The notes: generated by a model from the letters alone, not told the origin. A stretch of DNA of 64,000 nucleotides from Bostrychus sinensis (GCA_020698575.1 CM036239.1:46589763-46653762), one strand, 5' to 3'; numbered from the stretch's first letter, positions 21,340 through 32,639 are shown. Numbers and translations: made by a program.

Positions 21340-21735
21340 GAGAGATGACTTGGTGACACCAACTTAACGTGCACTACAGTAGTCAGTCCTAGAGCTGATA
21401 AAAGCATGAATAGCTCAAAATCCAGGCGATTGAGAAATAGCTTTAGTTAAAAGTCACAACGGGAAAAAAAAGCTTTTAACACACTATCTATTTGTTTGTC
21501 AAATTTAAAACCATCGTCAAAAATGACCCCCAGATTTCTGACATTTGGACTTAGTCTTGAAGTTAGTCACAGACAGAGTCACAGAATAAAAAATACTCTG
21601 TTTTGTCCTCATTTAAATAAAGAAAATTATGCTCTAATCACTGCTTGATATCAACAATGCAGTCAATTATAGGTCCTATAGCATTATCTCTTCCTGGAGT
21701 AACAGGTAGATACAAAATGGAATTTTCTCTATTTT
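21340..21735 (-). pseudogene. Non-LTR retrotransposon reverse-transcriptase relic
   Basis: On the minus strand, pieces read LEHNFLYLNEDKTE (near 21600-21655), then NLGVIFDDGFKFDKQID-like sequence in shifted frames, and a FISSRxDYC-like end near 21375. This is the order of the C-terminal half of CR1/L2/Rex-like reverse transcriptases. Multiple stops and frame shifts show it is dead. The catalytic part is not included. Confidence 0.7.
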
Positions 21736-23061
21736 ATTTCACTACCACCTTGATGACACGTGTATTTAAAAATCTGTAAAACAATATTTAGGCTTTGAAA
21801 AGTCATTTTTAGGTCCACACCCATGTGTTGGACATCATCCATGCTCATATAATTTTGAACTTAAGTGTCCATATATGGCCATGTGTGACTCTTGAAACCA
21901 AAGTCACCATGAACCAAAGTCAAAGCTGCCTATAGTGAATGAGTTATGAGTGTCCCTGGTCACAGCTCAGCCTCCATGGAAACACAGTCAACATAATACT
22001 CCATCTATGGTTACATTCACTCATGTGTCCAAGTGTGCTGTAGCGTGCGCTGTCCCACTGTCTGAGGCCACATACCCTGACAGCTCCATATTTCACTTCA
22101 CGCAGCTTCAATGGGCCTTTTGAGTGCGGTCAGGGGCTGTGCAAACTGCCACAGTGGGTCGGCCGTCGCTGACTGAATATACAGCCATAAATAAGCTCGG
22201 CTGTGTTTAATAAAACAATCTGAATATATTCTCTTAGCCTTGACAGAAGCAGACATAAATCTGAGGCAGGACAGCACTGTGGGCCGCCATTTCCTGACCC
22301 CACCTCCTCTGTGTAAAATAATCAGTCAGATTTCAGTGTCTCGTGCGACAAAGTGGGCGTCAGTAATGGGAACACTATGGTGAGGGGTGCAGTTTGTAGC
22401 CCCCTTGACAGCAGAAAGGTCAATGTACACATGCACTATGAGTTAGTACTTTGCAATATGGATTCTTCTAACAGTCATTTTGGATGGCTTTTTCAAACTC
22501 TAGTATAGACTGCGGGTTAAAGGTGTATTTTGGTGATGTGTTAGTCAGAAATCACAAAGTCAGGCCATTATTTTAATTTGGAAAATAGATATTTGAAGCT
22601 TACTATAACCAAGAATCAACTTACTTCATTTACTTCATGTTTTTCTTTGTACAACTGCCCAGAGTGGACAAACTGGCCACCGCTGGAGGAGAAGCACATT
22701 CATGTTTTTCAATGAACATGGTTTGGTTACAAGTGAAATCATCATCAGACCAATGTTGTGTTTCTGCTGCATTTATTGGTAGCAGAATGTCCCTGCAGGG
22801 CTACTGTAGCTAATCACTGGATAGAGAAATAAAAGAAGTGCAATTTGTGGAACTGCAATCTGCACTTTTGCCTCCAGGTGTCAACAAAAAAGGCAAAACA
22901 GCACACACCTCTAGGCTAGTTTTTAGCAGAAGAAGAACTGTATACAGCACTTAGTTTTAACACGGGTAATATTAACTTCTAAAAAGTTGTTATCACATTT
23001 TTCTCATACACTACACATTCAGCACATTATTATTATTATTATTTTTTACCTACAATTAGAT
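21736..23061. other. Non-repetitive stretch with candidate regulatory island
   Basis: Segment 22020-22380 is the longest balanced-GC piece here and looks unique; it includes cagccataaataagctcgg. A short (ATT)n lies at 23028-23044. No exon is supported. Confidence 0.4.
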
Positions 23062-23600
23062 TTATACAGACTTTATTGATCCACAAGGGAAATAACTTCA
23101 TCGCAGTAGCACAGTTGCAGTTAAAAGCACTCTCAAAAAGACTAGTAAAATGTAAAGTAGGTGTAGAATAGTTATAAGTAATTCAATAGAAAAGGGCGTA
23201 ACGGATTGTCCATGATGGAGACCAGCTTGTCCAGTGTCCTCCTGTCCCTCGCTGACACAAATGTCTCCAACTTACTGCCGATGACTTGTCCAGCCTTTCG
23301 GAGCAGGTTATGACTGTACTGTCCTCACTCAAGACGTAGAAGCTGCAACAACACAGTGAGGTAAACTCTCACTCGAAGGTGCGATATGTGTCCATACTGT
23401 GGTTTGACACCGTCCACATATTACAACCCAGCGCCCACCCACAAATATTTATTCTACATTTTACACGAGGGGCACTGATCTAGCCTTGTTTTTCTTAACT
23501 TTAATCACACCTTTTCTAAGATCCTCCACATGTTAAAGGACCTGAGCTTCCTCAGAAAGTACAGTCTGCTCGTGCCCCTCTTATTTGCGATTGAAAAGTA
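23062..23600 (-). pseudogene. L2/CR1-type LINE 3' end
   Basis: Read on the minus strand, it begins near 23590 with a piece translating to SRLYFLRKLRS, a conserved motif of L2/CR1-type reverse transcriptases. It continues through a decayed C-terminus and a 3' UTR, and finishes with ggatcaataaag at 23081-23070, a common 3' terminus of such fish LINEs. It is 5'-truncated, as usual for LINE insertions. Confidence 0.75.
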
Positions 23601-24372
23601 TCATCAAAAAGATTAAAACTGTATTAGCCAATTTCCCTTGCAATGTTAATTTAAAAACAAGTTTGCAGTAGAATTTTATGCTAGTATAACTGCGTGCATA
23701 AATAGCTCTCCCACACTAACACTAACACAAAATCATGTCTGCATTTGTATTTTTGTGTAATTAATACAAGAATAAGAATTGTAGCTCAGAGCAGTGGCCT
23801 CTGTTTGTGCTCACCTTTTGTCATAATTATTGTTCATTTCATCTTCTCTTGTAAATATGAGAGGAGGTCAACATGAATCAACCAGTTAAATGATTGTGCC
23901 AGTGGAGTACTAGGCCATCTGTGCACTTTAGCAGCCAGCCACTTGCACTGCGTAGGTCTCGTGACAAGTCCAGATTGGCAGCAGCAGTCTCCAAGCCACG
24001 AGCCAGGAGTCATGTGAAGTCCCAGTCTGTCGCTCTTCCCTCCGGACGAATTCATTCAGGGAAAGAAGAAGTGTACGGGCTGAGGAAAATGACTGGGAGA
24101 AGTGCTTTTGTCTGTTTCAGATACGAATGTAAGGGGCAGGTGTAGACACGTATCTAAGTCTGAATACCACACTGATCTTTGGGCTCTGTCACCACTGTCA
24201 GCACATCTTTTCTGCTGTGGACTGAGAGACAGGGATTGTCTTGAATCACCTGACAATAATGGATTATAAAGGATTACAGTGGGGTTATTTAAGGACACTC
24301 AAGCATCATTAGTGTCCAGGGAGGAGTCCCACAAGGCTCAGTGTTAAGTCCCTTATTATTACTGTGCATATA
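23601..24372. other. Non-coding stretch
   Basis: No gene supported. Overlapping open frames around 23834-24298 on both strands have no recognisable domain. Confidence 0.45.
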
Positions 24373-24373
24373 C

Positions 24374-24703
24374 AAGTAATTCTCAAATGTTTTAAACCTA
24401 AATCAGTCCAGTACTTAACAGGACTAAACCAAAACAAGACTAGGAGTAAATTAAAGCTAAACCAGGTCTAAATCAGATCTAAAGCATGAATCAAACCCAG
24501 ACATAACCAGGACTAAACCAGGATTAAACCTGGTCAAAACTAGGACTAAACAAGACTAAGTAACTAAGCTAAACCTCAAAATCAAACTCTAACCACAGCA
24601 GGACTAAAACAGGAATTAAACTGTTTCAGGACTTGAACTGCAAGAATCCTGTCTGTGTACCACCAGTAGTACCCGTACCACAGTTTGAAAACCAGTGGCT
24701 ATA
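24374..24703 (+). mobile_element. Family D hAT-like MITE carrying an accaggactaaa array
   Basis: The left end aagtaattctcaaatgtttt and right end accacagtttgaaaaccagtgg (inverted and degenerate) resemble family D termini. Between them, 24405-24630 is a tandem run of diverged ~12-bp units such as ccaggactaaacc and caggattaaacc. No convincing TSD remains. Confidence 0.6.
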
Positions 24704-24893
24704 GGACACCATCACAATACATTTTTATATCTGGTAGGCATGAACATGGTTTGGTTGGTACAGACTGACTTGGGTGGTTGACATGATCACTTTTTAGATT
24801 TTCTAAATTATGTTTTTCCTCCTCTAAAATTCTATCAGCAGCAAAATAGGGTCTCTTGTGCAACCTTTGAAGATTTAGAAAGAAGTGTTTTTT

Positions 24894-24932
24894 TGTTTGT
24901 TTGTTTGTTTGTTTGTTTGTTTGTTTGTTTGT
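24894..24932. repeat. (GTTT)n microsatellite
   Basis: About ten perfect gttt units. Confidence 0.95.
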
Positions 24933-26720
24933 ATTTTAAAACTGTAAAATGCCCTGCCCTGTGACTGTAACATTTAAAAAAAAACAAAATACAAACATTT
25001 CTAAAATAAGTGTTTGAGACAGTTCCTAACCCCATGCTTTTGGCATAATGTCAAGTATTTGTACTTTAACTCCACCTGAATGCTATGTATAATACAAATG
25101 GAAAATAAGTTTAATGTTTTAATCAAAATGGTGTCCTGCAGTGTGACCTGAAAAATCAGGTTTTTAAACAGACAGCTGCAACAAAACCTACAGGTCTCAG
25201 AGCAGACATAGCTCTGGAGTTAAGGTCAAAATCAATTATTTATTTTTTATTTATTTTATTTTTTAATCTTAGTAAAATCCTCCTTTTCGTGTGCCTGTTT
25301 GGTGCCAGCTGTAAGTTTGCACAACAAATATGTTGAACAATTTATTATAGGAATAATAGAATTCAAAATGACCACATTGTAGTCAGTTTCCTTTGGTGTG
25401 ACAAAAAAAGTCATGCTGCAATGTTACAGTATGTAGAAATAATTTATAATTGTTATGCTTAAAATTAAGAATTGTTTTTATTTTTAATAAAAATTATTTA
25501 TATTTGAAATTATTATTTAATATTCTTTGAGTCACATTGCAGGACAAACAACAGTTATTACACCTCCGAACGTCAGGCATTTGGACACATCATGCACAGC
25601 AAATTGTCTAAAATGAAAAATCATTTGTCTTCCAAGAAATGGACTGCAATGCTAAACTAGTGTTTATTGGTATACAGTATGTTATTGCTACTACTGCAAT
25701 GGAGCATGGTGAACCTTAGGATCTTTGCCATTACAATTAAGAATAATATACAAGTTAAAACACATTTTTTAGCTGAGTTGTCTGAAGCCACACAGACAAT
25801 CAAGAGTTTACTCACTTATTTAGCCTTGAGAGAAAATTGGATCGTCTTCGCAGCTCCTTCATCAGCATGGCTTGTGTTCATCTTCAAAAACAGACTCGAA
25901 AACCTCACGTCTTGCACGCCCAGAAACACAAACAAACAGACAGCAACACGCGTCTCCAAAAAAGCGTCGCAGGAAGGGAGTCAACGCTAAGAACAATGTA
26001 ACCAGAGCCTCTAGCGGTCTCCAGGAGCAAACATCCCGGGCTTCCCTGCACCTCAGCAAGTCCAAATAATCCACGGGCCTCCCAAAACCAGAGAAAATAA
26101 GGTAATTAGCATGCACCCAGTTCCCTTTCCAATGGCATTGCACTTCTATAAATTATACAGTGAGATTTTCCTCTCTTTAACCAAGCAGCGCTCAGCAGTT
26201 TCAATCAAGCTACACACAGAGGAGGCGAGTTTTTTTTTATGAATGGCAGTGTAATAGTCGTCGTGAGAGAACCGTAATTTTGACAAGTTAAATATGCGTT
26301 GTGTTGTAATAGTACTACTGAAATAACAGTAGAAAGAAAAGCTGACTACACAAGCGAGTGAGATCCTGTCAAATTAGTGGCAACACAAAGAAAGGCTTGT
26401 CCAAAAGTGAAGGGGTCGTGCACTCCACAACCGGACGAGGACCACGGTGTAAATTTTAGTTGCAGAAAAAATACTGAGATGTCAGAACAGGCCAGCGGAG
26501 AGTGCTCAGCGGCTGTCAGCGGTCATTCGTCTCTCTTATGAGGCTCTAATAGTTTCTGACCACAGCAGAAGTGGAGGAACACAAGGGTGAAGCCACAAAG
26601 TCACTCCTCACCAAGCTGGAAAACTCTTTGTTACTATAATTTTTGTAAGCATTCTTATGTAAGCCTTGTCAAACTGAAAGGTCTTCTTTAATGGTAAAAT
26701 AAAATTGAAATCCTGCACAT
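24933..26720. other. Non-coding stretch
   Basis: AT-rich, with a low-complexity section at 25230-25270. Short open frames on both strands around 25667-26143 overlap and show no known domain. Confidence 0.45.
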
Positions 26721-26941
26721 TTCTAAAGTCCATACACCAGACTCGTTCTGATCATTTCAGCGCTTAAATTGCCGTCGCTAGAACTCTGTCAGCTCATTTA
26801 TCTGTCTGGTAGCCTCATAATCCTAACAGGTGTGCTAATTAGCCCTTTTATCCCTGTGCAGTCCCTACCCTTGCCAGCAGGGGGCGACAGACACCTAATA
26901 CAAGCGTTCTCTACAGTCAAAGGCAAACAGCCCCCCAAAAG
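26721..26941 (+). mobile_element. TTAA MITE family B, internal fragment
   Basis: It shares ctaaagtccatacacc, cattctgatcatttcag-like, gtcagctcatttatctgtct and cagacacctaat with the full copy at 51964-52513. Both terminal parts are missing. Confidence 0.75.
26874..26887 (+). promoter_or_regulatory. Strong CTCF-like motif in MITE family B
   Basis: CCAGCAGGGGGCGA, preceded by ttg, fits the vertebrate CTCF core (CCAGCAGGGGGCG) very well. Confidence 0.5.
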
Positions 26942-27089
26942 ATCCTCTAGCCCAGCACTACTAGCCTGGGCGACTAACTTCTGGGAACTATTTGATAGGA
27001 ACTATTAAGGTAAAGAACTGGCCCTTTGTTGCCAGTGGACATGTGTTAGCTCTGTCTCAGCAGCTCTGGCTCTAGGCTCACTTTAAATT

Positions 27090-27527
27090 GGAGCTCAGTA
27101 ACTTTTCTTTTTTCTTTGCTCTTTTTGCCTTATTTTCCTCTTTTGAGCTCCCCCCACAGTTTGGAGTAAAGCACTATCGTAAACAAGCCCAGGACTCCTG
27201 TGTAACCCCTCACTTGTCTTTACTTCCGTTTTCCCCTCTGTGTATCTGTACAAAGTTTTTTCTTCCATTTGGCCGCTCTGGAACGACAAAAATCAAGAAA
27301 TAAAGCCACCACTAGCTTGTTGTTTTGCTAACCGGGATGTGTCGCTTTCTCGTGAGACCCGAGACTTCTGTGACTCCGGGTCGGCAGCGCTCACTGTTGC
27401 AGGTGTCAGTTTCAGCTCAGAAACACCAGGGGGAGATGCTGCACGCTTCATTTACCCCACAACAACTCATTTAACCATCACACAGATTTCAAAACAGTTT
27501 ATATAAGGTAAAAAAGTTACTGAGTTC
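27090..27527. mobile_element. MITE family C copy 2
   Basis: The ends ggagctcagtaacttttc and aaaaaagttactgagttct are inverted repeats, and TTAA precedes the left end (27083-27086). It aligns with 1439-1739 but carries an extra ~130 bp near the left end (27120-27240), absent from copy 1. No coding capacity recognised. Confidence 0.75.
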
Positions 27528-28317
27528 TGCATATCATATTTTTGTTAAAACTGTTCAGCCCTAATCCACAGGTGTGACTAAATAATAAATATATATGTTC
27601 ACATAATTTACCTTTGCAATTCATTTCTTTCATTTGCAATCTGCACAATTTAGATGCAGTTTAACTTTGTAATATTCTCTTTCTTATTATGCAGAGTGTT
27701 ACACAAAAACATATTTTATTACGGGGAGGTTAAGTGTGTGCTCTGTGTACAGTATCTCCCACAGGAGTGAAATCAAGCTGAGCTGTTGTAACCTCTGACC
27801 TCTGAACAGAGTGGAGCCAGACATTTAGCCGCAGCGGCGCAGTACATTAGCACAGATGCTGTTTGTCACAGTTTACGATTATGATGTTGTTTCCACGGCA
27901 ATGGTGAGGTCAGGCCGTGCGCGACCCTGCTGTAGCTGCTCAGTTTAAGTCTCATTAGCGAGTCACCTGTCAGGGTTAATTGCACAGAGGGCTGTTCACA
28001 CTACATTATGTGACTGTGTGTGGATGTGTGCGTGTTGTAGTGGTACTAGACAGGAATGATTCATGAGCTCTAATCACGTTGGTCTCACTGTGAAGTTATC
28101 CATGTTTCACACATACAGTACGTAAGTGTCATCATCAGGCCGTGGACAACACATGTGGACATCTGTGTGGTGTTATTTAGTTTGATTTTTAAGTACAGAA
28201 CTACACAATGTACCAAAAAGACGTGAAAGTCAATAGAATGGCAACTAGCACACTATAGTACTGTAAAACAACAGTGCGGAAAATATCTGGCTTTTCATTT
28301 TATTTTGGCTTTTAAAA
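27528..28317. other. Non-repetitive stretch with candidate regulatory island
   Basis: Segment 27740-28030 is of balanced composition and includes an RFX/X-box-like site (27889-27902). No exon supported. Confidence 0.4.
27889..27902 (+). promoter_or_regulatory. X-box-like (RFX) motif
   Basis: GTTTCCACGGCAAT departs at two positions from the palindromic RFX consensus GTTKCCATGGMAAC. Suggestive only. Confidence 0.25.
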
Positions 28318-28341
28318 AATGAATGAATGAATGAATGAATA
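28318..28341. repeat. (GAAT)n microsatellite
   Basis: Five perfect gaat units plus a partial one. Confidence 0.9.
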
Positions 28342-28439
28342 AAATGTAAAGTCTTCTCTTCGAAAAGGTGTGCAAACAGGACTTAACTGGGAAATTAACT
28401 GGGAAATAGTAAAATGTAAATGAATCATTTATTTTACAT

Positions 28440-28610
28440 TTATAAAAATAAATATTTATAAACATTTATATAAATAACTTAATAAATAGATGTACAAAAA
28501 TAAATAAATGTAATAAAAATAAATAAATGTTATAAAAAATAAATAAATGTAAAAGTAAAGTTAATGTAAAAGTAAATGTGAAATAAAATGGGATAAGTCG
28601 CAACTAAACC
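28440..28610. repeat. (AAAT)n-rich low-complexity tract
   Basis: Interleaved aaataaat and taaatgt motifs over ~170 bp. Confidence 0.8.
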
Positions 28611-29043
28611 CAAAATTAAAATAGTAATTTAACCCTTGTGTACTGTTAGAAAACAAGATTAATTTTTTTTTAATTGCCCATTTTGTAAGCAAAGTCACTA
28701 CCCACATTAGAAAAAAAAAAACTTTTTTTGACGTTTTTGTGCAGTTTCAGTGTTTTCTTTGATTTTTTATAGAGAATTTTGTGCAATATTAAACTGGTAA
28801 TTAAAAATTTTAAATCTTAAAAAGTTGAAAAGTAAAAAAAAAAAAAAAATCTATTTGCTTGTTTTGATGTTTTTATTCACCAACAGTAAATTAGGGTAGT
28901 AAATTTCCCCACAGTGTATTATTGACTTACAGAAAATTGTAAAATAAATAAATAAAATAATTATATCAAATACATGAGTGATGGTCAAATTAATGACCCC
29001 TAGTGGCTGAAAACATCCTGAACAGTACCAAATTTTAGGCATG

Positions 29044-29241
29044 ACTATACCAGGACTAAACTGGGCTTAAACCAGAACAGAAGCAGGAGTAAGCCAAAAA
29101 TAAACAGACAAGGAATAAATCAGGATTAATCTGGGACTAAAAAAATGTGTAATTTAATTCAAATAATCCCGACTCTCCTATGTACCACTGAAGAGCCTAC
29201 GTACTTGCAGTGGTGCCCGTATCACAGTTTGAGAACCACAA
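29044..29241 (+). mobile_element. accaggactaaa array plus family D right end
   Basis: A unit array (ccaggactaaac, caggattaatc) runs to about 29140. It is followed by the family D right terminus (gtatcacagtttgagaacca). The left terminus was not found. Confidence 0.5.
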
Positions 29242-29728
29242 TTACCAACAATGTCTTTTAAATGCACCTCTCTGTGGTCAAGTAACATGTTTAAATTAGT
29301 AAATGGTCTTTGTGGTACAAAAGTCACTCATTTCTGGAGTTTACGTTGCCTTTTCGACTTTTGCTGTCTGTTTGTTGAATCTCTGTGCCATCCTTTTTTT
29401 ACAGCTTCTCCATCGGCACAGATTAGTTCTGAAGTGTCGACTCAGCAGGAAGACTCCCTGAAGCGTAGCGTTAGCCACATTTGGTGCCAAGGTTGAAGTG
29501 TGTGGTTTTGGCCCTGGGCACTAAACCACTGGGAGACCTGATGTGGGGCATTTTTCAGCTTTGGGTTATCGTCCCAGAGCCCGGTGGTTTGTGCTGGAAT
29601 GAAGCTTTACAGCCATTCTGTGTGAGTGATACATGGAAGTATTGTGGATTGTATTTTGTAGAGGAGCAGCTCTCAATCTTTAAGGATGGGAGTGGAAAGG
29701 GAGAAGATATTGTAATCCAGGGACTGTT
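29242..29728. other. Non-coding stretch
   Basis: No gene supported. Two overlapping open frames (29481-29738 plus, 29555-29794 minus) have no domain. Confidence 0.4.
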
Positions 29729-29819
29729 GGGGGGATAGTGGCTCAGGAGGTCCTGGAACTGGAAGGTTGGTGATTCTAATCCAGCTTTCCCCATTTCATA
29801 TTGTTGTTGTGTCCTTGGA
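29729..29819 (+). mobile_element. tRNA-derived SINE head and body start
   Basis: ggggatagtggctcaggagg carries a box A-like TGGCTCAGGAGG. ggtgattctaatcc about 35 bp later is box B-like. ttgtgtccttgg follows, as in other fish SINE bodies. Confidence 0.6.
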
Positions 29820-30172
29820 GTGCTTTTACTTTTGCTTCACTACATTTTAGAGCAAGTATCTCCACTACATTTCTGAGTTGGTTTGAAGTACCTAGTATTT
29901 TGAGTTTTGGTTTAAAATCGTGTTTTTGTCATGCTCTCATTGTAGACACAGTACTTAAATATAAAAGATGCAGTAAAGTAGCAACATCAGAATAATAAAG
30001 ACAGAAGACCTCAGTGACAGATTCAGTCTCTTCTACTGCACCAGTTTGTTCATTTCATCTGGAATCAGCACAGCTTTTCAGCAAAATCCTTCACATTTAA
30101 CACATTCATGAATTGTCAAGTCACTACTTGCGAGTATATTTAAAAGTTAGTACTTTTTTTACTTAAGTAGAC
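29820..30172 (+). mobile_element. Family E hAT-like MITE, truncated
   Basis: It shares long stretches with 54990-55542: cactacatttctgagttggt, then tattttgagttttg, cagaataataaagacagaag, ttctactgcaccagtttgtt and aacacattcatgaattgtc. Both termini are missing. Confidence 0.8.
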
Positions 30173-30176
30173 ATTG

Positions 30177-30240
30177 TAAAGGGCCTATATTATGCTTTTT
30201 TGTGATTTCTTAAAATTATTTAGGACACATCTAGACCCGC
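30177..30240 (-). mobile_element. Family B-like MITE end
   Basis: taaagggcctatattatgct followed by ttttaaaattatttaggacac-like sequence is the complement of the family B right terminus. Confidence 0.5.
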
Positions 30241-30293
30241 ATCATACGTTTTGTTAGTCAGAAAATGCAATAAATGATCAAATTAATGTATTT

Positions 30294-30412
30294 TTCACTG
30301 TGGTAAAATGGTTAGCACTCAAAACCTGAATCGTGCTGGGCCTTTCTGTGTGGAGTTTGTGTGTTCTCCCCGTGGCTGGTGGGTTTTCTCCATCAACCTA
30401 AAAAACATGTGC
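30294..30412 (+). mobile_element. SINE 5' half fragment
   Basis: It has a decayed tRNA head (cactgtggtaaaatggttagc) and the diagnostic body phrase cctttctgtgtggagtttg, then gtgtgttctccccgtgg and gggttttctcc. The same family as 30857-31246, opposite strand. Confidence 0.7.
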
Positions 30413-30586
30413 ACAAAAGGCTAATCCTTCAGCTGGGTTACTCCTGATCAAGAATAATACAGCCTTTGATCTGTCAAAGTGCACCAAAAACATTTATTTT
30501 TAGAGATCATTTTTCCTGTGCTATGTAGAATCTAAAAAAAACAACTCCCATTCTATTAACACTTGTTGTAACTTTTTGTCACTACA

Positions 30587-30618
30587 AAATAAATAAATAA
30601 ATAAATAAATAAATAAAA
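30587..30618. repeat. (AAAT)n microsatellite
   Basis: About eight perfect aaat units. Confidence 0.95.
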
Positions 30619-30856
30619 ATCTCAAATCCATCTAAATCAGTGTTGTTGGTGCTCACCCAAGGCTGTAATAATTCCCCTTAGAAAAATCCACTTTACATTG
30701 AACATACTCTATTATTAGTATTATTTGTGTGTGTGTGTGATTTTTACAAGAGAAATTGAAATTCTATCACATACACTGACATAAAAGTTATATGTTGATT
30801 AAAAGATTTATGCAAAAAACAAACACAAAAAAAAAAAAATAAACAAACTAATACAT

Positions 30857-31246
30857 TCATTCATTCATTTTCTACCGCTTTTTCCCGTTAGGGGTCGCGG
30901 GTGACTGGAGCCTATCCCAGTAACTTTGGGGCCGAAGGCGGGGTACACCCTGGACAGGGGCCAGCTTGTCGCAGGGCTGACACAGAGACGAACACAGACA
31001 GACTCACATTCTCACATTCATTCACTAGGGTCAATTTAGAGTCACCAATTCACCTAACACATGCATGTCTTTGGACGGTGGGAGGAAGCCGGAGAACCCG
31101 GAGAGAACCCACGGTAACACGGGGAGGACATGCAGACTCCACCCAGAGAGATTGTGTGATGGTGTGTATTGGTCCGCCCGGGGCTCGAACCCACGACCTC
31201 CTTGCTGGGAGGCTAGAACGCTAACCGCTCTGCCACCGTGCACCCT
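30857..31246 (-). mobile_element. Complete tRNA-derived SINE with 12-bp TSD
   Basis: Perfect direct repeats aaactaatacat flank the element (30845-30856 and 31247-31258). On the minus strand it opens with a tRNA-like head containing box A (TGGCAGAGCGGT, 31224-31235, one mismatch) and a perfect box B (GGTTCGAGCCC, 31181-31191). A body (mid-part catgcagactcc... on plus) follows. It ends in the RTE/L2-like phrase gataggctccagtcacccgc and (GAAT)n. The intact promoter and TSD indicate fairly recent insertion. Partner LINE for mobilisation is inferred from the shared 3' tail. Confidence 0.92.
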
Positions 31247-31472
31247 AAACTAATACATATTCTTTCTATTATCTTTTTTGACAGGGACACTTCTGTCAGA
31301 AGCAAAGTAGCAAATGTAGATGTAAAAATGAAATATTAGATTTGTGTTTAAAATACCCAAATTAGTGATAAAATTCACACCTGAGCCAAAACTACTGTAA
31401 ATAGAAAAGGTAAGAACCACTGCAAAGTTATCAAAAAAATGTAATCTGAAAAGAGCATTTTTGTCCTCATTG

Positions 31473-32237
31473 TAGAGGTAAGATCGGGCCTAAAAAATCC
31501 AGCCCGACCCGACCCAGGCCCGCGGGCATTAAAGCCCAGCCCGAGCCCGACCAATTAACTTGATTTGCAGGCCCGAGCTCGAAGCAAACCCGAAATTTCA
31601 ATTTATCCCATAGTATTTTTGGCAGAAAAAAATGCAAGATTTCTTAAGGTTAAAATAATCTACATATTTTTATGATCATGATAAATGCATTTGCACAACA
31701 AAATAACGCTGGAACACAGAATAAGAGGCCAGACAAAGAGAGTGAAAGAGAGATCTTGATGTGCACTCGCTTAATTACGCGGAGAAATACTGCAGCCTCA
31801 CTCTTACCGGCGGTGCGTGTTTGCCTTTTCAGTTCCCCTGTCTTAAGTTTATTCTTGACTTCTTGCTGCTCCATATCAGGGAGACCTAAACAAAATAGAT
31901 GCGGACTTGCGGAGGGAAGATTACATTCACGACACGTGCGCAAAGCGTGCCCTGGCTCTGCGCTTCCTGTTTAGTAGTAGTTATATAGCAATTACCTTAC
32001 AGCGCCTTCTCTGTTTTAACCAAATTATTTATTTATAACAAGTATTCCTTAGTTTAGTATCCACACATCGTTTTAGTATACATTTTTATAAACATATATT
32101 TATTAAAAAAGTCAGCGAGAGAGAAGCCCGGCCCGGCCCGACCCGAACGTAATGATTGTCATTTTAGTCCCTACCCGACCCGAATTTCGGGCCGGGTCGG
32201 GTTCAGACTCGGGCTCGGGCTTAAGATCTTACCTCTA
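31473..32237 (-). mobile_element. hAT-type MITE with GC-rich subterminal repeats
   Basis: Perfect 8-bp TSD cctcattg (31465-31472 and 32238-32245). Ends tagaggtaagatcgggc and cttaagatcttacctcta are inverted. Just inside both ends are repeated cccgacccg/cgggtcggg blocks. On the minus strand, from 31874, a reading frame starts MEQQEVKNKLKTGELKRQ and reaches KSEAAVF, resembling the N-terminus ahead of a BED finger in hAT transposases. It has no catalytic core. Confidence 0.88.
31785..31874 (-). pseudogene. Possible hAT transposase N-terminal remnant
   Basis: Thirty codons beginning MEQQEVKNKL and ending RTAGKSEAAVF. The TG.LK...R..GKSE pattern is typical of the region just before the BED zinc finger in hAT transposases. 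No cysteines or histidines of a finger follow; the frame runs into low-complexity leucine/serine. Identification is tentative. Confidence 0.4.
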
Positions 32238-32639
32238 CCTCATTGGGGCACAAGGGTTAAGGGAGACCCAAGTAGAAGTGAAAAAGTCCAGTATATGTCC
32301 CATTACTTGTAGTTAATTAACAGTTCATGACCTTTTAAACGCACTCGGATCTTCTAGGACCAACCCTCAACACTGTATAGAGATAATCTGTCAGCATTGA
32401 AGGATTAGAGAATCAGCCATTATTGTTTTCTACTGAGTCCCATCTCACTGCCTGTTCCTCTAAACTCTGCACCGATACACTCTGTGGTTACAGGACTGGT
32501 GACAAAGTGCTCCTCTCCCAGTATATAATGATGAAAAAGCTTCATACGCTGCAGGATCCCCCAGTTCATTAAGAGCTGAGGAAGCAGGTGACCTTTAGCA
32601 GAGATTGGCTTTTTTCATTCTCAACATGGAGGGGAGACT

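Noticed and set aside
31170..31246. tRNA gene on the minus strand
   Set aside because: Boxes A and B are present, but the sequence continues into a SINE body and tail with a target-site duplication; it is a SINE head.
30901..31253. Arginine-rich open frames of 62-107 codons
   Set aside because: They lie entirely within the SINE.
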